DNA from: Rhodospirillales bacterium
GTDB taxonomy: Bacteria > Pseudomonadota > Alphaproteobacteria > CACIAM-22H2
DNA: 42,468 nucleotides
NCBI GenBank assembly: GCA_947445225.1
Contig: CANFCX010000009.1
Location: 1 to 42,468 of the forward strand
Reading direction: 5' to 3'
Positions 7,813 through 15,875 of this stretch are shown one piece after another (the stretch's first letter is position 1; every line of letters begins with the position of its first letter). The position numbers and the translations under genes were made by a program. Below the pieces are notes generated by a model. The model saw nothing but the letters and a program-made list of their open reading frames with translations, was not told the DNA's origin and made no database searches.

Positions 7813-8072
7813 GGCCTTCTTTCGACCGGGACGGAGGGCGCGGCAGCGCCTTCGATATGGCCCATATGGCCGCCAAGACGCCACATCTCGTCGTTCGCCG
7901 CACGCCACGATCCCAATCCCTGGTCGGGAGCGGGGCGGTAGGTTGAAAACACCGATTCGTACCGAAAGGCCGGTATCGTCGCCTGGGGCGTCAGCGGATC
8001 GCGCAGATGCGCGGGCTGGGGCGAAGCGCACGCGGCACACGCGACCGCCGCCAGGGGTGCCCAGAAACGCAT
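7809..8072 (-). CDS. Small lipoprotein of the copper cassette
   Basis: This encodes 87 aa from ATG 8072; a TTG 96 bases further upstream is less likely. MRFWAPLAAVACAACASP looks like a lipoprotein signal, with Cys12 or Cys15 as the lipidated residue, though neither fits the consensus lipobox exactly. The rest is short, with Trp, Met, His and Arg (RLGGHMGHIEG near the end) and no known domain. Its stop overlaps the TolC-like start by the four bases ATGA. I do not recognise the family beyond its position; small lipoproteins before tolC genes occur in other copper clusters. A helper role in assembly or metal binding at the outer membrane would be a guess. Confidence 0.65.
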   Translation of the reverse strand: MRFWAPLAAVACAACASPQPAHLRDPLTPQATIPAFRYESVFSTYRPAPDQGLGSWRAANDEMWRLGGHMGHIEGAAAPSVPVERRP

Positions 8073-8180
8073 CAACCGACGGCCGTAGATCGCCCCGATA
8101 GGTCCGCTCAAGCCCAATGTCTCGGTACTACGGCGACGCAGTGGAGCCGCTACCACCTGTTTCCTCAACGCCTTATGCGT

Positions 8181-8609
8181 TCACATGTCATGTCCCGAAA
8201 TCGGAACGACATGCCAGGTCTTGTTACCCTGATTGTGTCCCAAGATATCTCCAGGCTTGGCATCCTTCGAGTACCGATAGAGCGGCTTCTCCTCCCAGGC
8301 CCATTGTTTGGTTCCATCGTCGCGCGTGATGACCGACAGCTTGAAACCCTTTGCCCCGCCGTTGTAATCGGCCGCCGAAACCGGCGGCCAAGCCTCGGCG
8401 CAAGCACCGGTGCAGGTCGATTTGCCGGGTGTGTCGCGGTCGAACGTATAGAGTACGAAGCCCTTCCTATCGGTAAGGACCGGGCCCTCCGTGGTGTAGC
8501 CGTCGACCTCAAACGGCGTAATATCGTCGTCGGCCATGAACGCCGCGTTCAGCGCAAACGGCGCGAGGACAACACAGGCTGCCAGCGCAGCGGACTTCAA
8601 CATCGACAT
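8181..8609 (-). CDS. Exported COG4315-family protein, copy B
   Basis: This encodes 142 aa. ATG 8609 is supported by GGAGGAG nine bases upstream; a longer reading to 8681 lacks such a site. A signal peptide (about 1-23) is followed by the COG4315 pattern: YTFDRD at 54-59, Cys66 and Cys70 in STCTGACAEAWPP, and a second repeat with KPLYRYSKDAKPGD. It is clearly related to copy A (3546-3971) across both repeats but well diverged, so this is an old paralogy or two separate acquisitions, not a fresh duplication. It is the first gene of the copper cassette, 125 bases after the sensor kinase stop. Biochemical function is unknown; metal or redox stress is suggested by context. Confidence 0.85.
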   Translation of the reverse strand: MSMLKSAALAACVVLAPFALNAAFMADDDITPFEVDGYTTEGPVLTDRKGFVLYTFDRDTPGKSTCTGACAEAWPPVSAADYNGGAKGFKLSVITRDDGTKQWAWEEKPLYRYSKDAKPGDILGHNQGNKTWHVVPISGHDM

Positions 8610-8734
8610 GGCGATCGGCTCCTCCTCAGAGACTAGTTCATTTGCCCGCCGGGGCTCCGCCATTGGCAGGCGCGGTGGCATTAAAGACGCCTTGTGTATC
8701 TGGATTATTTCGCCGGCGGATCGGGCGCTTAAGA

Positions 8735-10063
8735 CTAAGCGGTGGGTAACCTCACAAGCGCCCGCAGGCCGCCGCCGGGTAGATTGTGCAGGCTGACATC
8801 GCCGCCGTGGCTCCGGAACACTGTGCGCGCCAGTGCCAGGCCCAAACCGACGCCGCCGGTGTCCCGGCTGCGCGAGGTCTCCAATCTCATGAAGGGCTGA
8901 AACACCGCTTCAACCTGATCCACCGGAATTCCAGGCCCCGTATCGTCGATCGCAATGACCGCGGTGGCGCCCTCGGCGCGCAATGCGATTCGTGCGGTGT
9001 CGCCGTATTTGATGGCGTTGTCCACGAGGTTCGAAAAAGCCCGTTTTAATGCCAGTGGGCGACCGGAGATCACGCAAGCGGCGTGTTTCTCCACGGCGAC
9101 CAGCCTGCCCTGGTCGCTGGCCTCGCTCGCAATGGTATCGAGCAGCGAAGAGACATCGATGCGGCGCACATCCTCGGCCGCGGCATCCTCGCGTAGATAG
9201 GCAAGTGCGCTGTTGACCATCGCCTCCATGTCACGCAGATCGGCGAACATCCGGTTTTGCTGCTCGCCATCCTCGATCAATTCGGCGCGTAGCCGGAGAC
9301 GGGTAATGGGGGTCCGCAGGTCGTGCGAAAGCGCCGCGAGCATTTGCGTCCTTTCGGCCAAAAGCTGGCGGATGCGCGACTGCATGTCATTGAAGGCGCG
9401 CACCGTGCGGCGAACGTCGGAGGGCCCGGTTTCAGGCACCGGTTCGGCGTCGACATTGCGACCGAGCCGTTCGGCGGCCTTGGCAAAGATCCGCAAGGGA
9501 CGTGTTGTCGCCCGCATCAGCCAAATACCGAGCGGGACGATGGCGAGCGCCATCAGGAAGGTCGAACCGAGGACACCCGTGAAGGTGCCATGGGGAATTT
9601 GAAGCAATGCCGTGCTTGCGTTGATCCAACTGCCGTCGGAGAGCTGAACCGAAATCAAGATGAAATGCGGCGCCGCGTCATCCGCGGTCGAGGAATAGCC
9701 GACGCGCAGACCCGCCGCGGGCACGGCCGGGAATAGGGCCTTAAGTTTCTGCTGCAAGTCCGCCAGATTGGCGTCGGCGGGTTCACCGGCGCGCAAGAAG
9801 CTTTGAACGTCCCAATGGGTCTCGATCGCCTGCCCGCCCACGGCGTGCGCCACCCCTTCGCGATCACGCTCGGGGGCGGCGTCGACAAGCCGTTTGATCG
9901 CCACCATTTGCTCGGCGAATTGGGCCTCGCGCGTGGCACCCAGTTTTTCCGCGAGGTCGAATTGATAAAAGGCCAAACTCGCGGCATGCGACACCAACAG
10001 AGCGATCAGAAGCACGCCGATCGCCTGGGTCGTCAAGCTGCCGGTGATCCAGGTTTTTTTCAT
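8735..10063 (-). CDS. Sensor histidine kinase (EnvZ/CusS-like)
   Basis: This encodes 442 aa. The start at ATG 10063 overlaps the regulator stop by ATGA; the open frame continues upstream only as an out-of-frame reading of the regulator gene. Order: membrane helix 1 (about 12-33), a periplasmic sensor of some 130 residues, membrane helix 2 (about 162-184), HAMP (about 185-238), then HisKA with phospho-acceptor His247 in LSHDLRTPITRL. The ATPase domain has NLVDNAIKYG (Asn349 region), DDTGPGIP and GGVGLGLALA. It should phosphorylate the adjacent regulator in response to a periplasmic or envelope signal. The position just before the copper cassette suggests copper sensing, but the sensor domain shows no obvious Met/His cluster, so this is not certain. 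Confidence 0.93.
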   Translation of the reverse strand: MKKTWITGSLTTQAIGVLLIALLVSHAASLAFYQFDLAEKLGATREAQFAEQMVAIKRLVDAAPERDREGVAHAVGGQAIETHWDVQSFLRAGEPADANLADLQQKLKALFPAVPAAGLRVGYSSTADDAAPHFILISVQLSDGSWINASTALLQIPHGTFTGVLGSTFLMALAIVPLGIWLMRATTRPLRIFAKAAERLGRNVDAEPVPETGPSDVRRTVRAFNDMQSRIRQLLAERTQMLAALSHDLRTPITRLRLRAELIEDGEQQNRMFADLRDMEAMVNSALAYLREDAAAEDVRRIDVSSLLDTIASEASDQGRLVAVEKHAACVISGRPLALKRAFSNLVDNAIKYGDTARIALRAEGATAVIAIDDTGPGIPVDQVEAVFQPFMRLETSRSRDTGGVGLGLALARTVFRSHGGDVSLHNLPGGGLRALVRLPTA

Positions 10064-10776
10064 GAGACGACCGGTGAGGCGAAGATATAGCCGGCGGCGC
10101 GCACGGTCTTGATGAATTTCGGCTCCTTTGAATCCGGCTCGATCTTTTGGCGCAAGCGGCTGACCAGGATGTCGACACTGCGATCGAACGGCGTCGCATT
10201 GCGGCCGCGGGTCAAGTCGAGGAGCTGATCGCGCGTCAATATTCGCTGCGGATGCTCGACGAAGGCAAAAAGCAAATCGAATTCGCCGCCGGTCAGGTTC
10301 ACGAGGCGACCGTCCGGCGCGATCAGTTCGCGGCGGAGCGGATCGAGGGTCCAATCCTCGAAGCGGTAGGTGCCGCCACCGACTTTGGGTTGGTCCTTCG
10401 CCGCGCTTCTGCGTAGGACGGCCTTGATTCGGGCGAGCAATTCCCTGGGGTTGAAGGGCTTGGGAACGTAATCGTCCGCACCGATTTCGAGCCCGACGAT
10501 GCGGTCCGCCTCGTCGCCCATCGCGGTCAACATGATGATCGGAATGGCCGAATGCTGCCGGATCTTCCGGCAAATCGAAAGACCGTCCTCGCCCGGCAAC
10601 ATCAGATCGAGAATGACAAGATCGATCGGGCTGGCGTCCAACGCCGCGGCCATTTGGCGCCCATCACCCGTCGTCGTGACCTCGAAGCCATGTTTGGCTA
10701 GGAAACGCGACAGTAGGTCGCGAATTTCGCCATCGTCATCAACGACAAGTATGTGGGGCAAGGTAGCCACGGCCAC
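10060..10776 (-). CDS. OmpR-family response regulator
   Basis: This encodes about 238 aa. The receiver domain has the acidic pocket DDD (13-15), phospho-acceptor Asp57 in LVILDLMLPGEDG, a conserved Thr in LTAMGDEADR and Lys in YVPKPFNPREL. A winged-helix DNA-binding domain follows (SVDILVSRLRQKIEPD, then IKTVRAAGYIF). The start is uncertain. GTG 10776 or GTG 10770 gives the usual short lead before ILVVDDD, whereas ATG 10842 would add 22 residues and abuts the T tract of the terminator of the gene upstream, leaving no room for a ribosome site. It overlaps the kinase gene by four bases. Likely targets are its own operon and the copper genes downstream (inference). Confidence 0.92.
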   Translation of the reverse strand: MAVATLPHILVVDDDGEIRDLLSRFLAKHGFEVTTTGDGRQMAAALDASPIDLVILDLMLPGEDGLSICRKIRQHSAIPIIMLTAMGDEADRIVGLEIGADDYVPKPFNPRELLARIKAVLRRSAAKDQPKVGGGTYRFEDWTLDPLRRELIAPDGRLVNLTGGEFDLLFAFVEHPQRILTRDQLLDLTRGRNATPFDRSVDILVSRLRQKIEPDSKEPKFIKTVRAAGYIFASPVVS

Positions 10777-10843
10777 AACATTAGCGCAACGGCCCACGCC
10801 ATTCACTGACGGACGACGGAAGCCCGCCGGACCGAGATTCATG

Positions 10844-10878
10844 AAAAAGGCCGGTCGGGTGAAGCCCGACCGGCCTTT
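10844..10878 (-). terminator. Terminator of the TAXI binding-protein gene
   Basis: A 14-bp perfect stem (10846-10859 with 10865-10878, arms AAAGGCCGGTCGGG and complement) and a 5-base loop are followed on the minus strand by five T residues. It lies 50 bases after the stop of the gene at 10929. It separates that gene from the two-component genes, although the regulator's longest possible start codon (10842) touches it. Confidence 0.85.
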
Positions 10879-10928
10879 CGCGCCATCGAACCGGCTCGGC
10901 AGCGTGCGCTGCCGAGTCCCGGGAACCT

Positions 10929-11873
10929 TCAGGTGCCGTGGACGATACCGACGGCGGCATGGGGCGGCGTACCGAAATCCGCGCCCATCAGGCCCTTGTC
11001 GGTGTCCTCGATCGACTTCTCGACGGAGGTGAGCTGCGACAAGCTTTCGACCAGCACACGCGTGAGGTTGAAGGCCCGCCGATCCAGCATGTTGCAGGGA
11101 GCGAGTAGCTGCACGCCAAAGCCTGCGGCCAGCGCCTCGTTTTGCTGTTTTGGATAGGTGCCCGGCTGAAGCGTCGCGGTCAGAAAGCCCATATTGGATT
11201 GTTCAAGGGTCGAGATCTTGTCCGCGGGCACGCCGACGACGACGATGTCTTTTTCCGAGGCGAGTTTGGTGATGTCCGCGGCCGGGACGCCATCACCAAC
11301 CATCGCGGCGTCGACCTTGCCTTCCCGAAGAAGCTTCAGGGCTTCGGCGGTTGTCGCGGCAACGGTCTTCACGAGGTTGCCGCCAACGCCATTGGCATTC
11401 AATATCTGTTGGGCGACGACTTCCCCGGCCTCACCCTTTGCGGGCACGGCAACCGTCTTGCCTTTCATATCGGCGATGGTTTCGATCTTTGATTCCGGCG
11501 ACGCCAGCACATGCAAGGCATGAAGATAGAGGACCGCCAATTGGCACACATTGGTGTGTTTCTTCTTGAAGGGCGCCCGTCCTTCGATGGCATCCGCGGT
11601 TGTCATGCTGTTGCCGAGGGCGAGGTCGGCGTCGCCGTCCTCGATCGCGGTCACGTTGCTCGCGGCATCGCCCGGCATCCATTGAATGGCCGCCGTCGAC
11701 AAATTGTTTTCCCAAATCGGCTTTAGCGCGGCGGCAAGGGCCATCCAGACGCCGCCTTCCTGACCGGCGGCGAATCTGAAAGTCACGAACTGCGCCGCGG
11801 CCGGTGTGGGCGCCGCGATTGCCGCAATAAGCAGAGCCGCCCCCACGCAGCCCTTCCAGAAATGCCGGTCCAT
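10929..11873 (-). CDS. TAXI-family TRAP transporter solute-binding protein
   Basis: This encodes 314 aa. ATG 11873 is preferred because GAGGAGAG lies five bases upstream. A signal peptide ends at about AAA-QF, and the mature start FRFAAGQEGGVWMALAAAL matches the typical 'GTGxxGGxYYPxG' ligand-loop region of TAXI proteins in a variant form. The rest (MPGDAASNVTAIEDGDADLALGNS, then MKGKTVAVPAKGE) fits the two-lobed periplasmic binding fold. Such proteins deliver organic acids such as glutamate or other small carboxylates to a fused DctQM-type permease. No permease gene is nearby, so this is an orphan binding protein. Ligand unknown. It is transcribed alone, ended by the hairpin at 10844-10878. 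Confidence 0.85.
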   Translation of the reverse strand: MDRHFWKGCVGAALLIAAIAAPTPAAAQFVTFRFAAGQEGGVWMALAAALKPIWENNLSTAAIQWMPGDAASNVTAIEDGDADLALGNSMTTADAIEGRAPFKKKHTNVCQLAVLYLHALHVLASPESKIETIADMKGKTVAVPAKGEAGEVVAQQILNANGVGGNLVKTVAATTAEALKLLREGKVDAAMVGDGVPAADITKLASEKDIVVVGVPADKISTLEQSNMGFLTATLQPGTYPKQQNEALAAGFGVQLLAPCNMLDRRAFNLTRVLVESLSQLTSVEKSIEDTDKGLMGADFGTPPHAAVGIVHGT

Positions 11874-12004
11874 ATCGTCTCTCCTCAGATTCACAGGCAA
11901 AGCCCCCGCACCCGCCGCCCGGCGGTCTGCATGGTGGGCAGCATAATGCCATGGCTCCGCATCGCGAGTCTCTGGCCTCGTGGTAAACTCCGCGTGGGCA
12001 AGTT

Positions 12005-12035
12005 AGAGAGCGGCCGATAACCTCGGCCGCTCTCT
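12005..12035 (-). terminator. Hairpin after the first Mo-hydroxylase large-subunit gene
   Basis: A perfect 13-bp stem (12005-12017 with 12023-12035; AGAGAGCGGCCGA arm) has a 5-base loop and lies 19 bases after the stop at 12054. It lacks a clear T tract on the minus strand and has only a weak one on the plus strand. The GCGGCCG core is shared with the hairpins at 37523-37555 and 39885-39918 behind related genes. Confidence 0.6.
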
Positions 12036-12053
12036 CTTATTTGCCCGCCCGTA

Positions 12054-14258
12054 CTAGCTCCAGCTCAGGTCGTGATTGCGGAACGGCAGCGCGCGGATGC
12101 GTTTGCCGGTCGCGCGGAAGACCGCATTGGCGATGGCTGGCGCGGGTGGAGCGATGGGCGGCTCGCCCGCCTCCGTCAGCTTGGCACCGCCGGTCAGCCC
12201 GCCGAAATGAACCTTGATCGTCGGAGTATCGGCGATGCGAACCATGGGGTAGTCGTCGAAATTGCCTTGGACGACCCGACCGTTGCGAACGGTCAGCTCC
12301 TCGTTGAGGGTCTTGTTGATGCCCATGATGGTGCCGCCCTCGAACTGGGCGGTGATACCGTCGGGATGCAGCACCTTGCCGGTGTCGAAGGCGATGTCGA
12401 CAGTATCCACCTTCACGCTGCCATCGGTACTGACCGTTACTTGAACCAGATTGGCGATGATCGAGGCGTCGTTGGGTTTGCTGTTCGGCCAAGCCCCGAT
12501 GGCGAAACCCTGGGCTGTGCCCTTGGGCAGGTTCTTTTTACCCCATTCACCCTTGGCGGCCGCTTCGTTGAGAACCTTGAGCCAGGCCGGATCGCTCCAT
12601 TTGGCGAACAAGCTGCGGCGATAGTCCATCGGGTCCTTGCCGGCCGCGTGCGCCAATTCGTCGACGAAGGACTCCAGGAAGAACACGTTGGTGTTGTAGC
12701 CCGGACCGCGCCACGGCCCGGTCAGCAGGTGTGTGTTGGTCGGGATCGATTCGACCATGAAGTTGGGGATCGCCGAGGCATAGGGAGTGTCGATCAGCAC
12801 GCCAGTCGAAGGGGTGTGCCCCGCGATGCGGATGACCATGGCCTCGGGGAGACCGTCGGCGCCGAGGACCGCTTGCAGCTTGGCCACCGAAAACGGATTG
12901 AACCGGCCCTGGCGCGTGGTTTCTTCGCGCGACCAGATGACCTTGACCGGACGTCCCGGCACCTTCTTGGCGACCGCGACGACCATGCGGGCATCGTCGC
13001 CGAAGATGCGGCGGCCGAAGGCGCCGCCGGCATTGGCGGCATGGACCACGACATTGTTGAGCGGCACGCCGGTTTCGATGGCGGCGAGGAGCATGACGTT
13101 CTGGCTCGCCTGGGTCGAAATCCACATTTCAACATTGTTGGCCGTGACGAGTGCAGTGCCGTTCAACGGTTCCATTAACGCATGTTCGAGGAACGGTGCC
13201 TGATAGGTGGCCTCCACCAGCTTGCCGCCCTTGGCGATCACGGCGAGCGGATCGCCTTCCTTGCGGTTGACGGTGCCGCCGCCCCGATTGACCGCGGCGA
13301 TCGCCGTCTTGAAGAAGTCCTCGCTGTTGGTGTTGGCACCCGGACCGTCATCCCATTGAACGGGCAACACATCGAGGGCGCTCTTGGCGTGCCAAAAGCT
13401 GTCGGCGATGACCGCGACCGCGCTTTGCGGCGCCGGCTCGGCATAAAGCGTCTTGAGATCGGTCTTCGGCCGGGCTTCGCTCGGATCGACGACGACGACG
13501 CTATGGACCCCTGGGCGGTCCTTGATCGCATTGAAGTCGAAGCTCCGCAGCTTGCCGCCCATCACCGGTGATTGGCGGAGCGCGGCGTAGAGCATGTTCG
13601 GCGCCTTCACGTCCAGGCCGAACACCGCCGAGCCGTCGACCTTGCCCTTGACGTCGGTGCGCGGGGCCCGCGCCTTGCCGAGGAATGTCCATTGGTCCGG
13701 AGCCTTGACCGCGGGTTCCTTGTCGAGCTTGATCTGAGCGGCTTGCGCGGCGAGTTGGCCGAAAGCGGCCTTGCGCCCGGACGCCACGTGAATCACCTCG
13801 CCGTTGTTGACCGTGAGGTCGGCGACGCCGACGTTCCAGTTCCTCGCGGCCGCGGCCTTCAGGCGTTCGCGAACGCTGGCGCCGGCCTGCTGAAACTGCT
13901 CGAGGCTCTGGTACGAACGGTTGGAATTGAAGTTGCGCGCGCCGATCTTGCCGGCAAAGACGTTGTTGTTCTTCATATCCCAATTCGGCTCGGCCGCCAG
14001 CACCTTGATCTTGTTCCAATCGCAGCCGAGTTCCTCGCACACCATCATCGGCAAGGTCGAAACCGCGCCATTGCCGATCTCGGTCTTGCCGACACGGACG
14101 CTCACGGTGCCGTCCGCGGCGATCAGAACCCAGGGGTTGATCTCGATGTCCGCGGCGGTCTGCGCGCCGGCCGGGCGCACGCCGAGAGCCATGCCACCAC
14201 CGACGGCGGCGGTCGTGACGACGAACTGCCGGCGGTTCATTTCCAATCGATTGGTCAT
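12054..14258 (-). CDS. Mo-hydroxylase large subunit, xanthine-dehydrogenase family (isoquinoline 1-oxidoreductase beta-like), copy 1
   Basis: This encodes 734 aa with a twin-arginine signal (MNRRQFVVTTAAVGGGMALG). Members bind molybdopterin cytosine dinucleotide and hydroxylate N-heterocycles or oxidise aldehydes; electrons pass to the 2Fe-2S small subunit encoded just upstream. Visible features include the cofactor loop AGGAFGRR, the WSREETTRQGRF stretch common to this branch, and the C-terminal active-site region EAGEPPIAPPAPAIANA with the likely catalytic Glu. It ends in the family tail NHDLSWS. The usual WGGIGE around the catalytic Glu is replaced here by KLTEAGE, unlike the two copies at the right end. 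The gap to the small-subunit gene is 14 bases, so they form one operon. Substrate cannot be told from sequence. Confidence 0.9.
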   Translation of the reverse strand: MTNRLEMNRRQFVVTTAAVGGGMALGVRPAGAQTAADIEINPWVLIAADGTVSVRVGKTEIGNGAVSTLPMMVCEELGCDWNKIKVLAAEPNWDMKNNNVFAGKIGARNFNSNRSYQSLEQFQQAGASVRERLKAAAARNWNVGVADLTVNNGEVIHVASGRKAAFGQLAAQAAQIKLDKEPAVKAPDQWTFLGKARAPRTDVKGKVDGSAVFGLDVKAPNMLYAALRQSPVMGGKLRSFDFNAIKDRPGVHSVVVVDPSEARPKTDLKTLYAEPAPQSAVAVIADSFWHAKSALDVLPVQWDDGPGANTNSEDFFKTAIAAVNRGGGTVNRKEGDPLAVIAKGGKLVEATYQAPFLEHALMEPLNGTALVTANNVEMWISTQASQNVMLLAAIETGVPLNNVVVHAANAGGAFGRRIFGDDARMVVAVAKKVPGRPVKVIWSREETTRQGRFNPFSVAKLQAVLGADGLPEAMVIRIAGHTPSTGVLIDTPYASAIPNFMVESIPTNTHLLTGPWRGPGYNTNVFFLESFVDELAHAAGKDPMDYRRSLFAKWSDPAWLKVLNEAAAKGEWGKKNLPKGTAQGFAIGAWPNSKPNDASIIANLVQVTVSTDGSVKVDTVDIAFDTGKVLHPDGITAQFEGGTIMGINKTLNEELTVRNGRVVQGNFDDYPMVRIADTPTIKVHFGGLTGGAKLTEAGEPPIAPPAPAIANAVFRATGKRIRALPFRNHDLSWS

Positions 14259-14272
14259 GTGAATGCTTTCCC

Positions 14273-14728
14273 TTAGGATTTCGTGTTTTTGGCGGCGAGA
14301 TGGATCGCGGCGCGGATGCGCTGATACGTCCCGCAGCGGCAGATGTTCGTGATTGTCTTGTCGATGTCGGCATCGGTCGGCTTCGGCTTACGGGCGAGAA
14401 GCGCCGCCGTCGCCATGATCATGCCGGATTGGCAGTAGCCGCATTGCGGCACGTCCAGCTCGATCCACGCCTTTTGGACGGGGTGGCTGCTGTCGGCCGA
14501 CAGGCCTTCGATGGTGGTGATCTGCGCGCCGACGACCGAACCGGCCGGGGTGACGCAAGACCGTTTGGCTTGGCCATTCACATGAACCGTGCAGGCGCCG
14601 CATTCGGAAATGCCGCAGCCATATTTCGTGCCGGTCATGCCCATGTTGTCGCGCAAGGTCCACAGCAACGGCGTGTCGGGCGTGACATCGACGTTGTAAT
14701 TCTTTCCGTTCACATTGAGCGTAATCAT
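14273..14728 (-). CDS. 2Fe-2S small subunit of the Mo-hydroxylase (isoquinoline 1-oxidoreductase alpha-like), copy 1
   Basis: This encodes 151 aa from ATG 14728, supported by GGAGGGG upstream; longer readings to 14815 lack a site. It has the two-cluster layout of the family: a plant-ferredoxin-type domain with [15 protein letters not shown] and a further Cys, then an all-helical domain with CGYCQSGM and [10 protein letters not shown]. It passes electrons from the Mo site of the large subunit to an outside acceptor. There is no signal peptide, so export would be by hitchhiking on the Tat signal of the large subunit. The last 86 residues are identical to the small subunit at the right end of the window, although the DNA differs at several third positions. 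Confidence 0.93.
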   Translation of the reverse strand: MITLNVNGKNYNVDVTPDTPLLWTLRDNMGMTGTKYGCGISECGACTVHVNGQAKRSCVTPAGSVVGAQITTIEGLSADSSHPVQKAWIELDVPQCGYCQSGMIMATAALLARKPKPTDADIDKTITNICRCGTYQRIRAAIHLAAKNTKS

Positions 14729-15074
14729 GATGTCCCCTCCATGAATGAACGCGGTTCGCTCGTGACGGCGGCGACCGCTGTACAGCGTACGCCACCCCAA
14801 AGTCACTGGCGGCATACCAGCAAAGTCTTATACCGAGTCTCGTCGCATCTGCCACAAAAATGCTGGGAATTGACGAAATGCGTCGATTCGCGGAGTCACG
14901 GTCAGGACGGTTGATCGATCGAGAGTCCGACGCCCTCGGCGGGTCATGCGACAAATCCTTGCTGTCGCCGGTGTCGGCCCGATGTTATAAGCGCCGCGCC
15001 CGACTGAAGGGTATTCGCTGGCGCCGCAAATCGGCGTTGGCGCGGGCCGGGCGAGGTCCACATCGGGGGCTGAC
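14729..15074. other. Divergent intergenic region with a 12-bp palindrome
   Basis: These 346 bases separate the minus-strand Mo-hydroxylase operon from uppP on the plus strand. I see no gene here. The only clear element is a perfect 12-bp palindrome, CGCTGTACAGCG at 14776-14787, 48 bases upstream of the small-subunit ATG, which could be an operator. A TATAAG near 14985 could be a -10 for uppP but has no good -35. Confidence 0.5.
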
Positions 15075-15875
15075 GTGGCATTGCTGCAAATCATCGTCCT
15101 GGCCGTCATCCAGGGCGTGACCGAGTTCCTACCGATCAGCTCATCCGGCCATCTGATCCTTGTTCCGCAGTTGACGGGTTGGCCGGATCAGGGTCTGCCG
15201 ATGGACGTGGCCATGCATGTCGGCACGCTCGTGGCGGTGCTTGTCTATTTTTGGCGGGACGTGGGCTCGGTCTTGACCGGAGTCGTCGACATCCTGCGCG
15301 GGCGCCGAAGCTTCGGGTCGAGGCTGGTATGGGGTCTGGTGGTCGCCACGATACCCGCCCTCGCGATGGGGCTGGCCATGGAATTGTGGGTGGGCGATGC
15401 GTTGCGATCGGTGACCGTCGTCGCCTGGACGATGGTTGTCTTCGCCGTCGTCCTTTACGTCGCCGACCGCCTCGGCCTGACCATCAACCGCATGGAGCAT
15501 CTAACCATTGGCCATGCCGTCTTCATCGGCCTTGCCCAGGCCTTGGCGTTCATCCCGGGAACTAGCCGCTCCGGCATTACCATGATCGCGGGACGCATCC
15601 TCGGTTATGAACGGTTCGAGGCGGCGCGGTTTTCCCTGCTGCTGTCGGTTCCGGCCATCGCCGCGGCCGGGCTGTATGAGGGGTTGAAGCTTTACCGCGG
15701 CGGCGATCTTTCGCAGATGCAAGATGCGATGATCGGCGGCGGAATCGCGGCCGTTGCCGGCCTCATCACCATCGCCGTCATGATGAGCTGGCTGCGCCGC
15801 GCGACCTTCACGCCCTTCGTCGTCTATCGGCTGATTCTTGGGGGCGGCCTGCTCGTCTGGATCTATCTGCCCTAG
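15075..15875 (+). CDS. uppP: Undecaprenyl-diphosphatase
   Basis: This encodes 266 aa from GTG 15075, which starts exactly at the family N-terminus (MALLQIIVLAVIQG). It is an inner-membrane enzyme with about eight helices that removes a phosphate from undecaprenyl diphosphate, regenerating the lipid carrier for peptidoglycan and O-antigen building. Both signature regions are present: IQGVTEFLPISSSGHLILV near residue 13 and PGTSRSGITM near residue 161. Length is normal for the family. It is monocistronic, facing the NDUFA9-like gene tail to tail. The stop codon lies inside an inverted repeat (15871-15941). Confidence 0.96.
   Translation: MALLQIIVLAVIQGVTEFLPISSSGHLILVPQLTGWPDQGLPMDVAMHVGTLVAVLVYFWRDVGSVLTGVVDILRGRRSFGSRLVWGLVVATIPALAMGLAMELWVGDALRSVTVVAWTMVVFAVVLYVADRLGLTINRMEHLTIGHAVFIGLAQALAFIPGTSRSGITMIAGRILGYERFEAARFSLLLSVPAIAAAGLYEGLKLYRGGDLSQMQDAMIGGGIAAVAGLITIAVMMSWLRRATFTPFVVYRLILGGGLLVWIYLP

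Noticed and set aside
7813-8040. Longer start of the TolC-like gene at 8040
   Set aside because: It would overlap the small lipoprotein gene and bury the lipobox signal. ATG 7812 gives a proper lipoprotein start coupled by ATGA.
10064-10573. N-terminal extension of the sensor kinase frame to 10573
   Set aside because: The extra residues are the response regulator gene read out of frame. The kinase starts at ATG 10063 in an ATGA overlap and begins with a membrane helix.
12072-13178. A 368-aa plus-strand open frame opposite the first Mo-hydroxylase large subunit
   Set aside because: It is the antisense of a gene with clear family motifs. Its composition (runs of His, Arg, Gly, Asp) is the typical mirror of G+C-rich codons and it has no domain or ribosome site.
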